Of a DNA stretch of 34,137 nucleotides, positions 7,059-14,855 are shown one piece after another. A program made the position numbers and the translations under genes. This DNA comes from Opitutia bacterium (GTDB lineage: Bacteria > Verrucomicrobiota > Verrucomicrobiia > Opitutales > Opitutaceae). The first letter of the stretch is position 1, and every line of letters begins with the position of its first letter. The DNA lies in the NCBI GenBank assembly GCA_003142955.1, contig PLOH01000106.1, forward strand, positions 34,004 through 68,140, written 5' to 3'. The notes under the pieces are model-generated. The model ran no database searches and was not told where the DNA came from. It saw only the letters and a program-made list of their open reading frames with translations.

Positions 7059-7967
7059 CTACGGGAGCATTCCGCCGACGCAGAGCGTGGGCGCGGGCGC
7101 TTGGCGCCATTCAACGCGGGTGAGTTCCATGGCGCCGTCGCCAGTGGCCACGACCAAAGGATCGAGGCAGAGGAGTTCGCCAGGCTGGCCGCGGCGGCCC
7201 TGGGTGGCGATCGATTTGGGTTCGGCCCACCACACCATCAGCCGGGCGGAGCCAACGTCGACAAACGCGCCGGGGTAGGGGTCCGTGACCGCGCGGATGA
7301 GATTGAAGATCTGCCGGCTGGTTTGGGACCACGCGATGCGTCCGTCCTCGGGCTTGCGTCCACCGAAATACGTTGCCTGTGATTCGTCCTGCGGGGTTTC
7401 CTTGGCGCTGCCGGAAAGAAGCGCGTCGATTTGCCGCTCAATCACGCGGCGTCCGCAGGGCAGCACTTTGCGGAACGCCACTTCCGCCGAATCGCGCGGA
7501 CCGATGTCGACGCCTTCCTGGTCGACGATGGCTCCCGCGTCCGGCGCCTTGACCATGCGATGGAGCGTCATCCCGATGCGAGTTTCGCCGTGCAGCACGG
7601 CCCAGTTGATCGGCGCGCGGCCGCGATATTTCGGCAGGAGGGAACCGTGGAGGTTGAACGCGCCGAGCCGCGGCAGGGCGAGGATCTTCGAGCTGATCAT
7701 GTTCCGGTAATACACCGACAGGATCAACTCGGGCTGCAGCGCGACAATCCGCTCGATCCAGTCAGGCGTGTTGACCGTATCCGGCGTGTGCACCGGGATG
7801 CCGGCGGCCCGGGCGGTCACTGCCGGCGTTTGGAACCAGATCTTCTCGTGCGGATTGTCCTCGTGCGTGATCAGCGCAACCACGTTGTCGCCGCGGGCGC
7901 GCAGGAGTTCAAGGCAGGCATGGCCCACCTCACTGTAGCCGAAAAAAAGGATGCGGGGCTTAGTCAC
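7059..7967 (-). CDS. arnA: UDP-L-Ara4N formyltransferase (N-terminal half of ArnA as a separate gene)
   Basis: A formyltransferase of the ArnA/Fmt family that uses 10-formyl-tetrahydrofolate to N-formylate UDP-L-Ara4N before transfer to undecaprenyl phosphate. The catalytic stretch is NLHGSLLPKYRGRAPINW, with the asparagine and histidine, followed by LHRMVKAPDAGAIVDQ, which has the active-site aspartate. A C-terminal Fmt-like domain follows, with AVTDPYPGAF. The longest frame begins at an ATG at 8006, 32 bases inside arnC. The GTG at 7967, just after the arnC stop, better matches the start of ArnA, which begins almost directly with the first beta strand. I report the GTG and regard the choice as uncertain. 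E. coli ArnA fuses this domain to the decarboxylase. Confidence 0.92.
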   Translation of the reverse strand: MTKPRILFFGYSEVGHACLELLRARGDNVVALITHEDNPHEKIWFQTPAVTARAAGIPVHTPDTVNTPDWIERIVALQPELILSVYYRNMISSKILALPRLGAFNLHGSLLPKYRGRAPINWAVLHGETRIGMTLHRMVKAPDAGAIVDQEGVDIGPRDSAEVAFRKVLPCGRRVIERQIDALLSGSAKETPQDESQATYFGGRKPEDGRIAWSQTSRQIFNLIRAVTDPYPGAFVDVGSARLMVWWAEPKSIATQGRRGQPGELLCLDPLVVATGDGAMELTRVEWRQAPAPTLCVGGMLP

Positions 7968-7974
7968 GGGGGCA

Positions 7975-8928
7975 TCACTCTTTCGTCTCCAGGATCTCCC
8001 GGACAAAATAGCGCTGGCGGGCGCGGACGACCTGGTAGGTGCGGCCGACGTATTCGCCGATGAGGCCGATGCCGACCATGGCCACGCTGATTAGAAAGAA
8101 CAAGACGGCAAACAGGGTGAACACGCCGAAGGTTTCGCGGTCCAGGTTGAACACAAAGCGACGCCACAGCAGGACTCCCACGAGCGCCATGCTGCCCGCC
8201 GCACAGCCCATCGCGAACAGGGTGAACGCCTGCAGCGGCGCCAGCGAGAAGCCGGTGATGAGGTCGAAATTGAGCCGGACAAGCTGGTAGAAGGAATAGT
8301 TGGATACGCCGGCATGCCGCTCCTCATGCTTGACGCCCACCTCCGCCGGATGGCTGGAGAAGCTGTATGCCAGCGCCGGGATGAAGGTGTTGATCGCGCC
8401 GCTGCGCACGATCGCCTCGATCACGGGCCGGCGGTAGGCGCGCAACATGCAGCCCTGGTCGGTCATCTCGATGTTCGTCGTCTTGCGGCGCACGAAATTG
8501 ATGAGTTTCGAGGCCCACCTGCGGAAGACCGAGTCTTGCCGGTTCAGCCGGTAGCCGCCGACGTAGTCGTGGCCCGACTCAATCTTCTCCAACAGCTTCG
8601 GAATCTCTTCCGGAGGATTCTGCAGATCGGCGTCCAGCGTCACAATCACTTCGCCCCGCACCCGCTCGAACGCCGCCATGACGGCCATGTGCTGGCCATA
8701 GTTCGCATTAAAATCGATGACCCGCGTGACCTCCGGCCGCGCCGTGTATTGAGTGCGGAGTAGCTCGAAGGAGCGGTCGCCGCTGCCGTCATTGGTGAAG
8801 ATGATCTCGTAACGCCGGCTGAGTGCGTCGAGCACGGGATAGAGGCGGCCGAAGAGCAGGGGCAAGTTCGCCTCCTCGTTGTAGACGGGAATGACGACGG
8901 AAAGGAAGATTGGAGAAGGAGAAGACAC
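7975..8928 (-). CDS. arnC: Undecaprenyl-phosphate 4-deoxy-4-formamido-L-arabinose transferase ArnC
   Basis: A GT2-family membrane glycosyltransferase of 317 residues that moves L-Ara4FN from UDP to undecaprenyl phosphate. Motifs are VVIPVYNEEANLP at about 11-23, NDGSGD near 46-51, NANYGQHMAV, the metal-binding LDADLQNPPEEIP and the acceptor-side QGCMLRAYRR. Two transmembrane helices follow at about 235-255 and 270-295, then GEYVGRTYQVVRARQRYFV, all as in ArnC. It lies between arnB (142-base gap) and the formyltransferase gene (short gap or overlap, depending on the start). The related enzyme polyisoprenyl-phosphate hexose synthase is the alternative, but the neighbours settle the call. Confidence 0.93.
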   Translation of the reverse strand: MSSPSPIFLSVVIPVYNEEANLPLLFGRLYPVLDALSRRYEIIFTNDGSGDRSFELLRTQYTARPEVTRVIDFNANYGQHMAVMAAFERVRGEVIVTLDADLQNPPEEIPKLLEKIESGHDYVGGYRLNRQDSVFRRWASKLINFVRRKTTNIEMTDQGCMLRAYRRPVIEAIVRSGAINTFIPALAYSFSSHPAEVGVKHEERHAGVSNYSFYQLVRLNFDLITGFSLAPLQAFTLFAMGCAAGSMALVGVLLWRRFVFNLDRETFGVFTLFAVLFFLISVAMVGIGLIGEYVGRTYQVVRARQRYFVREILETKE

Positions 8929-8975
8929 GGGATGATACCAAGCAAAACTAGCAGGATCGCGGATGGATTTGAATG

Positions 8976-9040
8976 TGGAAATCAGGAAAGTCGGAACGAC
9001 CCCTTCACGTTTGGATTATGCCCGGAGTTCCTGATTTCCA
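8976..9040. repeat. Inverted repeat in the arnB-arnC gap
   Basis: A perfect 13-base inverted repeat, TGGAAATCAGGAA at 8976-8988 and its complement at 9028-9040, with a 39-base loop. It occupies most of the 142-base gap between the arnB stop and the arnC start. It is not of the GTAG type and I see no second copy in the window. It could be an attenuating or stabilising structure in the arn mRNA. Confidence 0.6.
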
Positions 9041-9070
9041 TATAGGGATTTCGAAGAAAGGGCTTCGGCG

Positions 9071-10240
9071 TCAGCGCGTTGTCCGCTTCTGATGGGCTTC
9101 CAGAATGCCGACCAAGCCCGTAACCACTCGCGTGACATCCGCCGACGTCATCGCGGGAAAAAGCGGGAGCGTCAGGATATTGCGGCCGGCGTATTCGGCG
9201 TGCGGATAATCGCCGGCTTTCCAGCCCAGCCGCCGGTAGAGCGCAAACAGATGGATCGCGGGGTAATGCACGCCGGTGCCAATACCAGCGGCATGCAGCA
9301 ATGCCATGACCTCGGCCCGCTTGATGGACAGCCGCTCCCCGGGCAGCACGACCTGGAACATGTGCCAGTTGCTCTGGGTGAAGTCCGCGATCGGCAGCCG
9401 CAGCCCGAGCGCAGTCGCAGAAGAAGCGGCAAACGCCGCAAAGTAATCCCGGGCCAGTTCGCGGCGCCGGGCGGTGAATTCGGCGAGGTGCGGAAGCTGC
9501 CCAAGGCCGACCCGGGCGGCGACGTCGGTGAGGTTGAACTTGCCGCCGACGACCTCGACTTCCATGCCATCGTAGCCCGATCGGACCACCCCCTGCAGGC
9601 GATACTGCTCGGCCAGCTTCGCTTCGCGCTCGTCGTTCAGCACGAGGCAGCCGCCTTCCGTGGTGGTGATGTTCTTGTTGGCGTGAAAGCTGAAGGAGAC
9701 CAGATCGCCGACGGCTCCGATGCGCTGGCCGCGCCATTCGCTGCCGAACGACTGCGCTGCGTCCTCCACCACCCGGAGTTGATGTTTCTTTGCCAGGGCG
9801 TAGAGCCGATCGCGGTCGACCGGCAGACCGGACAGATCGACCGGGATGATCGCACGCGTCGCCGGTGTGATCGCCGCCTCGACGCGGTCCAAGTCGATAT
9901 TCCGGGTGACGGGGTCAATGTCGACGAAGACGGGGCGGGCGCCGACTTCGAGGACCACATTGCTCGTCGCGACCCACGTCAGCGGCGTAGTGATCACCTC
10001 GTGTCCCGGTCCGACACCAGCAATGCGCAGCGCAATCTCCAGCGTGGCCGTGCCCGAATTGAGCGCCCGCACCGGGCGGCCGCCGACGTACTCGGACAAT
10101 CGGGCCTCGAAGGCCTTGACGTGCGGCCCGGAGGTAATCCAACCCGAGCGCAAAACCTCGGCCACGCCGGCGATGGTCTCGTCGTCGATCGTGGGACGGG
10201 TGAACGGCAGAAAATCCTTTGGCGCGGCAGGAGCGGTCAT
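9071..10240 (-). CDS. arnB: UDP-4-amino-4-deoxy-L-arabinose aminotransferase ArnB
   Basis: A PLP enzyme of the DegT/DnrJ/EryC1/StrS family, 389 residues, that transfers an amino group from glutamate to UDP-4-keto-pentose. The internal-aldimine lysine is K189 in SFSFHANKNITTTEGG, almost the Salmonella ArnB position (K188). VVEDAAQSFGS at about 157-167 carries the cofactor aspartate. NSGTATLEIAL near 61-71 binds the phosphate, and GVHYPAIHLF is late in the protein. Another sugar aminotransferase of the same family is possible on sequence alone, but the run of arn genes makes ArnB very likely. It overlaps the end of arnT by four bases (ATGA), so the two are translationally coupled. Confidence 0.93.
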   Translation of the reverse strand: MTAPAAPKDFLPFTRPTIDDETIAGVAEVLRSGWITSGPHVKAFEARLSEYVGGRPVRALNSGTATLEIALRIAGVGPGHEVITTPLTWVATSNVVLEVGARPVFVDIDPVTRNIDLDRVEAAITPATRAIIPVDLSGLPVDRDRLYALAKKHQLRVVEDAAQSFGSEWRGQRIGAVGDLVSFSFHANKNITTTEGGCLVLNDEREAKLAEQYRLQGVVRSGYDGMEVEVVGGKFNLTDVAARVGLGQLPHLAEFTARRRELARDYFAAFAASSATALGLRLPIADFTQSNWHMFQVVLPGERLSIKRAEVMALLHAAGIGTGVHYPAIHLFALYRRLGWKAGDYPHAEYAGRNILTLPLFPAMTSADVTRVVTGLVGILEAHQKRTTR

Positions 10241-11952
10241 GGCTCGTTGCTGAAGAGATAATGGTCCTCGCTCTGCGCGAGCAAATGATAAGTGAACGTT
10301 GGGTCGGCGAAGAGATGCCGGGTATCGGGCTTGCGGGCGACCGCAAAGACCCGCCCAGGTTGCCGCCAGAGCTGGCGAAACGCGGCCTCATCGAGGAAAC
10401 GCCCGCTGGCGCGGGCCGCAGCGTCCTCCTCCGGCTCGAGTTCGCCTTTAAAGCCGACGACGTCCACGAGGCGGCGGGAGTAAAACGGGAAATCGTGAAA
10501 AAATTCATGGTAATGCAGCACGCGATCCGCCGGTCCGGCATGCGCCTGCACGAAGAGCGCAAGATCCTTCGTGCCCGGCCGCTGAATCCTGGCCGCCGCA
10601 AACGTGAGGACGCTGCCGAACAGGATGATCGTCGCCGCCATCGTCGCGAGCGCCGCGAACGCGCGGCCGGTCCGGGCGAGCGCAGGCGCGAGGACGCCGC
10701 CGCACAACAGGACCGCGGCCAGGATGAAGGCGGTCGGCCGGAATGCCTGTGCCTGGTCCGCCGTCAGACCGCGGATTACCGCCGGCCGGAGCACGACGGT
10801 GACCAGGGCAACGGCGAGCAATCCCGCTGCGAAACCGAAAACACGGAGTCCACCGCGCAGCCGTGGCCAGCCTTCGGGCAGGCTGGTGGCCAGCCACCGG
10901 CCGATCAGGACGGCGAGGGCCGGAAACACCGGCAGGATGTAAGGCGGAAGCTTGGAGTGCGAAGCCGAGAAGAACAGGAAGATGAAACCCGCCCAGATGA
11001 CAAAAAACCATGTATCAGCATTCTTACTACGGTCGGTCCAGCCGCCGCGGAGGGCGCTCCGCCCGGCCGCCCAAAGGAACCCGCTCCAGGGAAACAGGCC
11101 GAGCAGAACGATCGGAATGAAATACCACCAGGGTCCCGCCCGGCTGGCCGCCGGCGTCAGGAAGCGCTCCACATGCTCGTAGACCACATAACGGTGGAAC
11201 CAAGTGGGATTGTGCGCGGCGACAAGGAGATGCCAGGGTGCCGCGATCGCGAGAAACAGCAGCGCGCCGGTCGGCAGATAGAAGGGCCGCAGGCGCTTCC
11301 ACTGGCTGCAGAGGAGCAGCCAAAGGAACATCACGGCCCCGGTCACAAGAAAGCCCATCAAGCCTTTCGCCAGCGTGGCCAGAGCGGCGCTCGCATACAG
11401 TCCGTAAAACCACCAGCGCCGCGGCGCGGCCCAACTGCTCGTGCCGGGCGTGGGCGGCGGTGCGCGCACGCCCAGGATGAAACAGAAGAGAACCGCACTC
11501 ATCAGCACCGAGACGGCCATGTCCAGGATCAGAAAGCGCGCGAGGACGTAATAGAGCAGGGACGTCCCCAGGATGAGCGCGGCCGCCAGGGCGGCGGAGC
11601 GACCGTAGATCAGCCGGGCCGCCGCGTAGGTGAACAGAGCGCCGCCGAGGGCAAAAAGCAGGGGGGCAGCGCGCACCGCCCATTCGCTTGGGCCGAAGAG
11701 CTGGAGGCCTGCCGCCACCGTCCAGTAGACCAGCGGCGGCTTCTCAAAGTAGTTCACGCCATCGAGACGGGGCGTTACCCAGTCGCCACTCGCCACCATT
11801 TCGCGGGCGATCTCAGCGTTCCTGCCTTCATCGGGATTTGCCAGCGGATAGCGGCCAAGCCGAAATCCATAGACGGTTCCTAGCGCCAACACGAGAAGCA
11901 GGACGTCGCGCAGCCAGGAAGAGGTGGGGACAGACTCGCTCATTTGAGACAC
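10237..11952 (-). CDS. arnT: ArnT-like undecaprenyl phosphate-alpha-L-Ara4N transferase (GT83/PMT fold)
   Basis: A 571-residue polytopic inner-membrane glycosyltransferase that moves L-Ara4N from undecaprenyl phosphate to lipid A phosphates on the periplasmic side, lowering negative charge and binding of polymyxin-like peptides. The first periplasmic loop has PLANPDEGRNAEIAREM (36-52) with the family acidic pair (D41, E42) and NYFEKPPLVYW (67-77). About a dozen hydrophobic helices follow, then a soluble periplasmic C-terminal domain from about residue 450. It is the first gene of the cluster, preceded by the repeat element at 11976-12126, so the promoter probably lies in or near that repeat. 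ArnT-like enzymes can use other sugars; the neighbours point to Ara4N. Confidence 0.9.
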   Translation of the reverse strand: MSQMSESVPTSSWLRDVLLLVLALGTVYGFRLGRYPLANPDEGRNAEIAREMVASGDWVTPRLDGVNYFEKPPLVYWTVAAGLQLFGPSEWAVRAAPLLFALGGALFTYAAARLIYGRSAALAAALILGTSLLYYVLARFLILDMAVSVLMSAVLFCFILGVRAPPPTPGTSSWAAPRRWWFYGLYASAALATLAKGLMGFLVTGAVMFLWLLLCSQWKRLRPFYLPTGALLFLAIAAPWHLLVAAHNPTWFHRYVVYEHVERFLTPAASRAGPWWYFIPIVLLGLFPWSGFLWAAGRSALRGGWTDRSKNADTWFFVIWAGFIFLFFSASHSKLPPYILPVFPALAVLIGRWLATSLPEGWPRLRGGLRVFGFAAGLLAVALVTVVLRPAVIRGLTADQAQAFRPTAFILAAVLLCGGVLAPALARTGRAFAALATMAATIILFGSVLTFAAARIQRPGTKDLALFVQAHAGPADRVLHYHEFFHDFPFYSRRLVDVVGFKGELEPEEDAAARASGRFLDEAAFRQLWRQPGRVFAVARKPDTRHLFADPTFTYHLLAQSEDHYLFSNEP

Positions 11953-11975
11953 GGGCTAAGCTATATAATTCTTAC

Positions 11976-12126
11976 CTTAGCCGTCTCTATTCAATAAATC
12001 CTGCGCTCATTCGTGAACAATGATGGCATCAGGGGATCGGTGAAGGAAGCCTGCTTGCAGGCGATTCGAACATCGGAATCGCGAGCAAGCTCGCTTCCTA
12101 CATTCTCGGCATAGGTACGGCTCAAG
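11976..12126. repeat. MITE/BIME-like element, family 1, copy 1
   Basis: A 151-base element between arnT and the GH5 gene, matched along its length by 26651-26796. The ends are an imperfect inverted repeat: CTTAGCCGT at 11976 and ACGGCTCAAG at 12117-12126. The core is a REP pair, 12042-12067 (palindrome GCCTGCTTGCAGGC) and 12076-12101 (palindrome GCGAGCAAGCTCGC). Here the two arms have different palindromes, whereas copy 2 has the same one twice. The right end supplies the last bases, including the stop, of the GH5 gene. Confidence 0.8.
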
Positions 12127-13219
12127 GGAGGACATTACTCTGCAAGGCTCGCTTCACCCAGACGCCGAACTCGGGTGTGGGGGCATAGCTCCAACCGGAA
12201 ATCAGACAAGGCGCGGCGGTGGGATGGAAATCCCAGGCCGTCCAGTTCCAGCGATGATCCTCCAGCACCCCGATCATCTCACGATTCCACATCTCATCGG
12301 TGCAGTTCCACTCCTTGGGGAAAGGCCAACTGGATGACAGCGAGCCGAATTCCGTCACGATGATCGGGAATTTCCGGGCGAAGGCCTCCATGCGGGCGGT
12401 CCATTGGGCGATCGTTTCGCGTCCGATGCCGGAGTATTCGTGCGGATACGGGTGGACGGCGTAGACCACTCCATTGCCCGTGGGATCAAGCAGTGCGCGA
12501 CCGTCGGCAATGCCGCCGACCTCGTAGGCCCAGTTGATGCCGCCGGCGACGATGACGTTCTTCGCGCCGGTGGAGCGGATTGCGGCGACCAGCGCCGGCA
12601 GGCCGACCGATGCGTAGGTCAAAGTGGCAGACGGCTTCTCGGTCGTCTCAGTCAGCGGGCCACCCTTGAACCACTGGTCCCAATTGATGTTCGAGGGCTC
12701 GTTGTACAGATCGAAGAGCACGGCCGGGTGGTCCCGGTAAGCCGCGGCGAAATCCTTCCAGAACAAGACGCTGTTTCGATCGGGGAGGTCGTGTTGACCG
12801 ATGTTCCGGCCCCACTCGCCAGCGTCGGACCAATGCAGATCGAGGATGATATAGGTATCGTGAGCCGCGCAAAAATCGACCGCCTGCCGGACGAGCGCGC
12901 GATAGCTCGCGCCTCCATCCTGCTGGTCGGGCGCTTTGCCGAACCACCGGTCCTGCGAGAGCGGAAGGCGGATGAGATTGGCCCGCCACTCGCTGACCGC
13001 CACCTCGATCGTCTTGAGGATATGACCATCACCATCCACGGACCACTCCAGACCGGCGCAGTTGACGCCGCGCAGCCGGACGGGGTGCTCGCTGCTGTCG
13101 AGCAGTTGATTGCCGACGACTTTGAGCGGCAGGGGCGCCGACCATGCGCCAGCCGCCGCCATGCAGGCCGCGGCCGCGAGGAAAAGGCACCGCTGCCAAA
13201 TGGAGTTTCGCTTGATCAT
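12122..13219 (-). CDS. Secreted glycoside hydrolase family 5 (cellulase-like)
   Basis: A 365-residue protein with a signal peptide (basic MIKRN, hydrophobic core to about residue 26, likely cut after AWSA). The GH5 TIM barrel shows RLRGVNCAGLEW (48-59), ANLIRLPLS (80-88), LDLHWSDAG (127-135), the acid/base glutamate E174 in LFDLYNEPSN, the histidine and tyrosine of YAVHPYPHEYSG (253-264) and the nucleophile E290 in VTEFGS. It should hydrolyse a beta-linked glucan or related hemicellulose in the periplasm or outside the cell. GH5 covers several substrates (cellulose, mannan, xyloglucan) and I cannot choose among them. No carbohydrate-binding module is attached. It is a single gene with repeats on both sides. 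Confidence 0.92.
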   Translation of the reverse strand: MIKRNSIWQRCLFLAAAACMAAAGAWSAPLPLKVVGNQLLDSSEHPVRLRGVNCAGLEWSVDGDGHILKTIEVAVSEWRANLIRLPLSQDRWFGKAPDQQDGGASYRALVRQAVDFCAAHDTYIILDLHWSDAGEWGRNIGQHDLPDRNSVLFWKDFAAAYRDHPAVLFDLYNEPSNINWDQWFKGGPLTETTEKPSATLTYASVGLPALVAAIRSTGAKNVIVAGGINWAYEVGGIADGRALLDPTGNGVVYAVHPYPHEYSGIGRETIAQWTARMEAFARKFPIIVTEFGSLSSSWPFPKEWNCTDEMWNREMIGVLEDHRWNWTAWDFHPTAAPCLISGWSYAPTPEFGVWVKRALQSNVLP

Positions 13220-13531
13220 AATCGATTCTCGTGACCCGGAACTTGCCTCCTGGAAAACGCAGTTGACACCACGGATTTCACGGATGGCACGGATTACCTA
13301 TCTGTCTGAATCCTTGGGACATTACCCTCGGGTGAATGTGCCTTGGATCATATTCTCCCGGCAACTCTACGTATCTGTGCAATCTGTGTAATCCGTGGTT
13401 GAATTGGCTGCTGAGATCGAGGTTGAAAACGCGACTCCCGTCGCATGCGTTTCTCGAAAGCGCGACGAGGGCGGCGAGTCTCGAGAAGAAAGCAGGCATC
13501 ACCGGAGCATGGTCAGTGTGAGATTCAAAGA
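13220..13531. other. Repeat-bearing spacer upstream of the GH5 gene and downstream of the DUF2752 gene
   Basis: About 310 bases without a credible gene. It holds the large inverted repeat at 13266-13400 and a GC-rich hairpin at 13431-13480 (GCGACTC...GCGAGTC with inner CGTCGC/GCGACG pairing). The latter lies 50-100 bases past the DUF2752 stop and may end that transcript. The promoter of the GH5 gene must also be here, but I cannot name its boxes with confidence. Confidence 0.6.
13266..13400. repeat. CCACGGATT-type inverted repeat
   Basis: The left arm at about 13266-13297 reads ACACCACGGATTTCACGGAT and continues GGCACGGATTAC. The right arm at 13371-13400 is its complement with a few changes (ATCTGTGTAATCCGTGGTT). 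Each arm is built of a short GGATT/CACGGAT motif repeated three times at about ten-base steps. Arms of this kind are familiar between genes of several bacterial groups, but I cannot tie them to a named element. The 75-base centre shows nothing I recognise. Confidence 0.65.
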
Positions 13532-13957
13532 TCAAAACCTCGGGAGGTTTCGCAGGATCCCGAACAAGATGATACCCCCAAGTCCCAACCAGATCACCGC
13601 CGGGCGTGGCGCGGTCCACTGGATACCGCGCCCGCGGATGAGTCCCAGTCCGAGGTGGCAGACGAGCAAAGCATAGAACGGCACCAGCAGCACGGCCAGG
13701 GGATTCAGATTCCAGGCCGCGGCGGAATGCCCATGCAGCAATTGATGCGTGGCGCGCAATCCGCCGCAGCCGGGACATTGCAGGCCCGTGGTCGCACGCA
13801 ACAGGCAGGGGTAGATCTCGTGGCGCGCCGGATCGATCAGATACAGCGCACTGGCGCCCGCCAGCGCGACACCGGCCAGGACCAAACTCCACCCGGCCGG
13901 GCGCGGAGCGGCACCCAGTCGTGGTGGCGTCGCGGTCGCGGCGGTGTTCAAAGGCAA
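13532..13957 (-). CDS. DUF2752 family small membrane protein
   Basis: A membrane protein of about 141 residues with the DUF2752 hallmark PCLLRATTGLQCPGCGGLRA, in which two close cysteines (CPGCG) are the key feature. ATHQLLHGHSAAAWNLNPLA follows, then hydrophobic helices to the C-terminus. The frame is open far upstream in the GYF gene, but that part is clearly a shadow. No ATG is placed suitably. The best start is a TTG at 13957, directly behind the TGA (13965-13963) of the GYF gene, with another TTG at 13951. The family's function is not known to me. Its pairing with GYF/DUF4190-like membrane proteins is common. Confidence 0.8.
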   Translation of the reverse strand: MPLNTAATATPPRLGAAPRPAGWSLVLAGVALAGASALYLIDPARHEIYPCLLRATTGLQCPGCGGLRATHQLLHGHSAAAWNLNPLAVLLVPFYALLVCHLGLGLIRGRGIQWTAPRPAVIWLGLGGIILFGILRNLPRF

Positions 13958-13962
13958 TGTGA

Positions 13963-14643
13963 TCAGTGGAACTGCGATTTGACTTCCGGTTTGCTCAGAA
14001 CCACCAGCGCCCAGATGCCAAAGGGAATGCCCAGCAGGCAGCAGGGCGAGAAGCAGGGGATCATCGCGATGATGGCCGCGGCCATGGCCAGACCATGGCC
14101 GGTCAGCTTCTGCATCCGCAGTGCGCCCAGAAGGATGAAGACGCTGACGGCGATGCCGATGGCGTTGCTGACGACGGCAATGGGGCCGTGGGTGAACAAC
14201 CGGATCATGTGGACGACATCCGGATCCAATCCAGGCAGGTCCGGCGTGCCGCCCATGCCGGAAAGAATCTGGACCAACCCGAGCAGACTGGCTGCGATCC
14301 CCAGTCCGCCCGTTACCATGAGGGCAATGGCCGGTCCGGCGACCAACTGCTGAGCCTTGGTCTGGGCGAGGGGGTCCTGGCCACTTGGAACGGCGCCTCC
14401 AATCGACGCCACCGACGGAACAGCGGTGGCCGGCGGCGGGAGCGGGGTGCCACCCACCACTGGTGGTGCCACTCCCAACACGTCGGCAAACTCGGCGAAT
14501 TGGCCAAGCGGCTTCCAGCTCACATCGTCGATCAGCTTGGCCATGGTCTCGCGATTGGCGCGGCCCTCCGCGATCCATTTTCTTATCTGATCATTCGCAA
14601 CCGGACCATATTCTTTGCCGTCCGCTCCGAGGATTTTGAACAT
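13963..14643 (-). CDS. GYF_2-domain membrane protein
   Basis: A 226-residue protein. The first 60 residues form a GYF_2 domain (KILGADGKEYGPVANDQIRKW, then WKPLGQFAEF), thought to bind peptides. A proline- and alanine-rich linker follows to about residue 95. Then come hydrophobic helices at about 100-130, 150-175 and 180-215, the last containing the cysteine-bearing stretch PCFSPCCLLGIPFGIWAL typical of DUF4190-like proteins. It is translationally close to the DUF2752 gene that follows. Function is unknown; an inner-membrane location is likely. Confidence 0.85.
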   Translation of the reverse strand: MFKILGADGKEYGPVANDQIRKWIAEGRANRETMAKLIDDVSWKPLGQFAEFADVLGVAPPVVGGTPLPPPATAVPSVASIGGAVPSGQDPLAQTKAQQLVAGPAIALMVTGGLGIAASLLGLVQILSGMGGTPDLPGLDPDVVHMIRLFTHGPIAVVSNAIGIAVSVFILLGALRMQKLTGHGLAMAAAIIAMIPCFSPCCLLGIPFGIWALVVLSKPEVKSQFH

Positions 14644-14855
14644 GTAAGCCGTCTAGCCGGTGCCGGGCGTTTCGGCAAGGCGTAACCAGCGGTCATTCAA
14701 CGGTCGGACAGCGGCGGGTTCTTTTTGGGCTCACAGCAGGATGTTTGCCCGTCATTGACAGAACCATCTCGTCGGACCCATTCGGACAGAACCGAGCTAT
14801 GCGGGTAGAACCACAAGGAGAGCCGGTTGCCTTTCCCGCCAAGCAGTTCGATCTG
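14644..14855. other. Intergenic region after the polysaccharide operon
   Basis: About 210 bases between the stop of the SAM methyltransferase gene and the start of the GYF gene, both on the minus strand. I see no strong hairpin with a T-run, no repeat matching others in the window, and no credible gene. The promoter of the GYF/DUF2752 pair should be here. Confidence 0.5.

Noticed and set aside
9092-10261. 389-residue plus-strand frame
   Set aside because: Antisense shadow of arnB, which has all aminotransferase motifs.
10219-11883. 554-residue plus-strand frame
   Set aside because: Antisense shadow of arnT, with low-complexity charged composition and no domain.
13278-13892. 204-residue minus-strand frame
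   Set aside because: It is out of frame with the DUF2752 gene and runs across its stop and the repeats; no family features.
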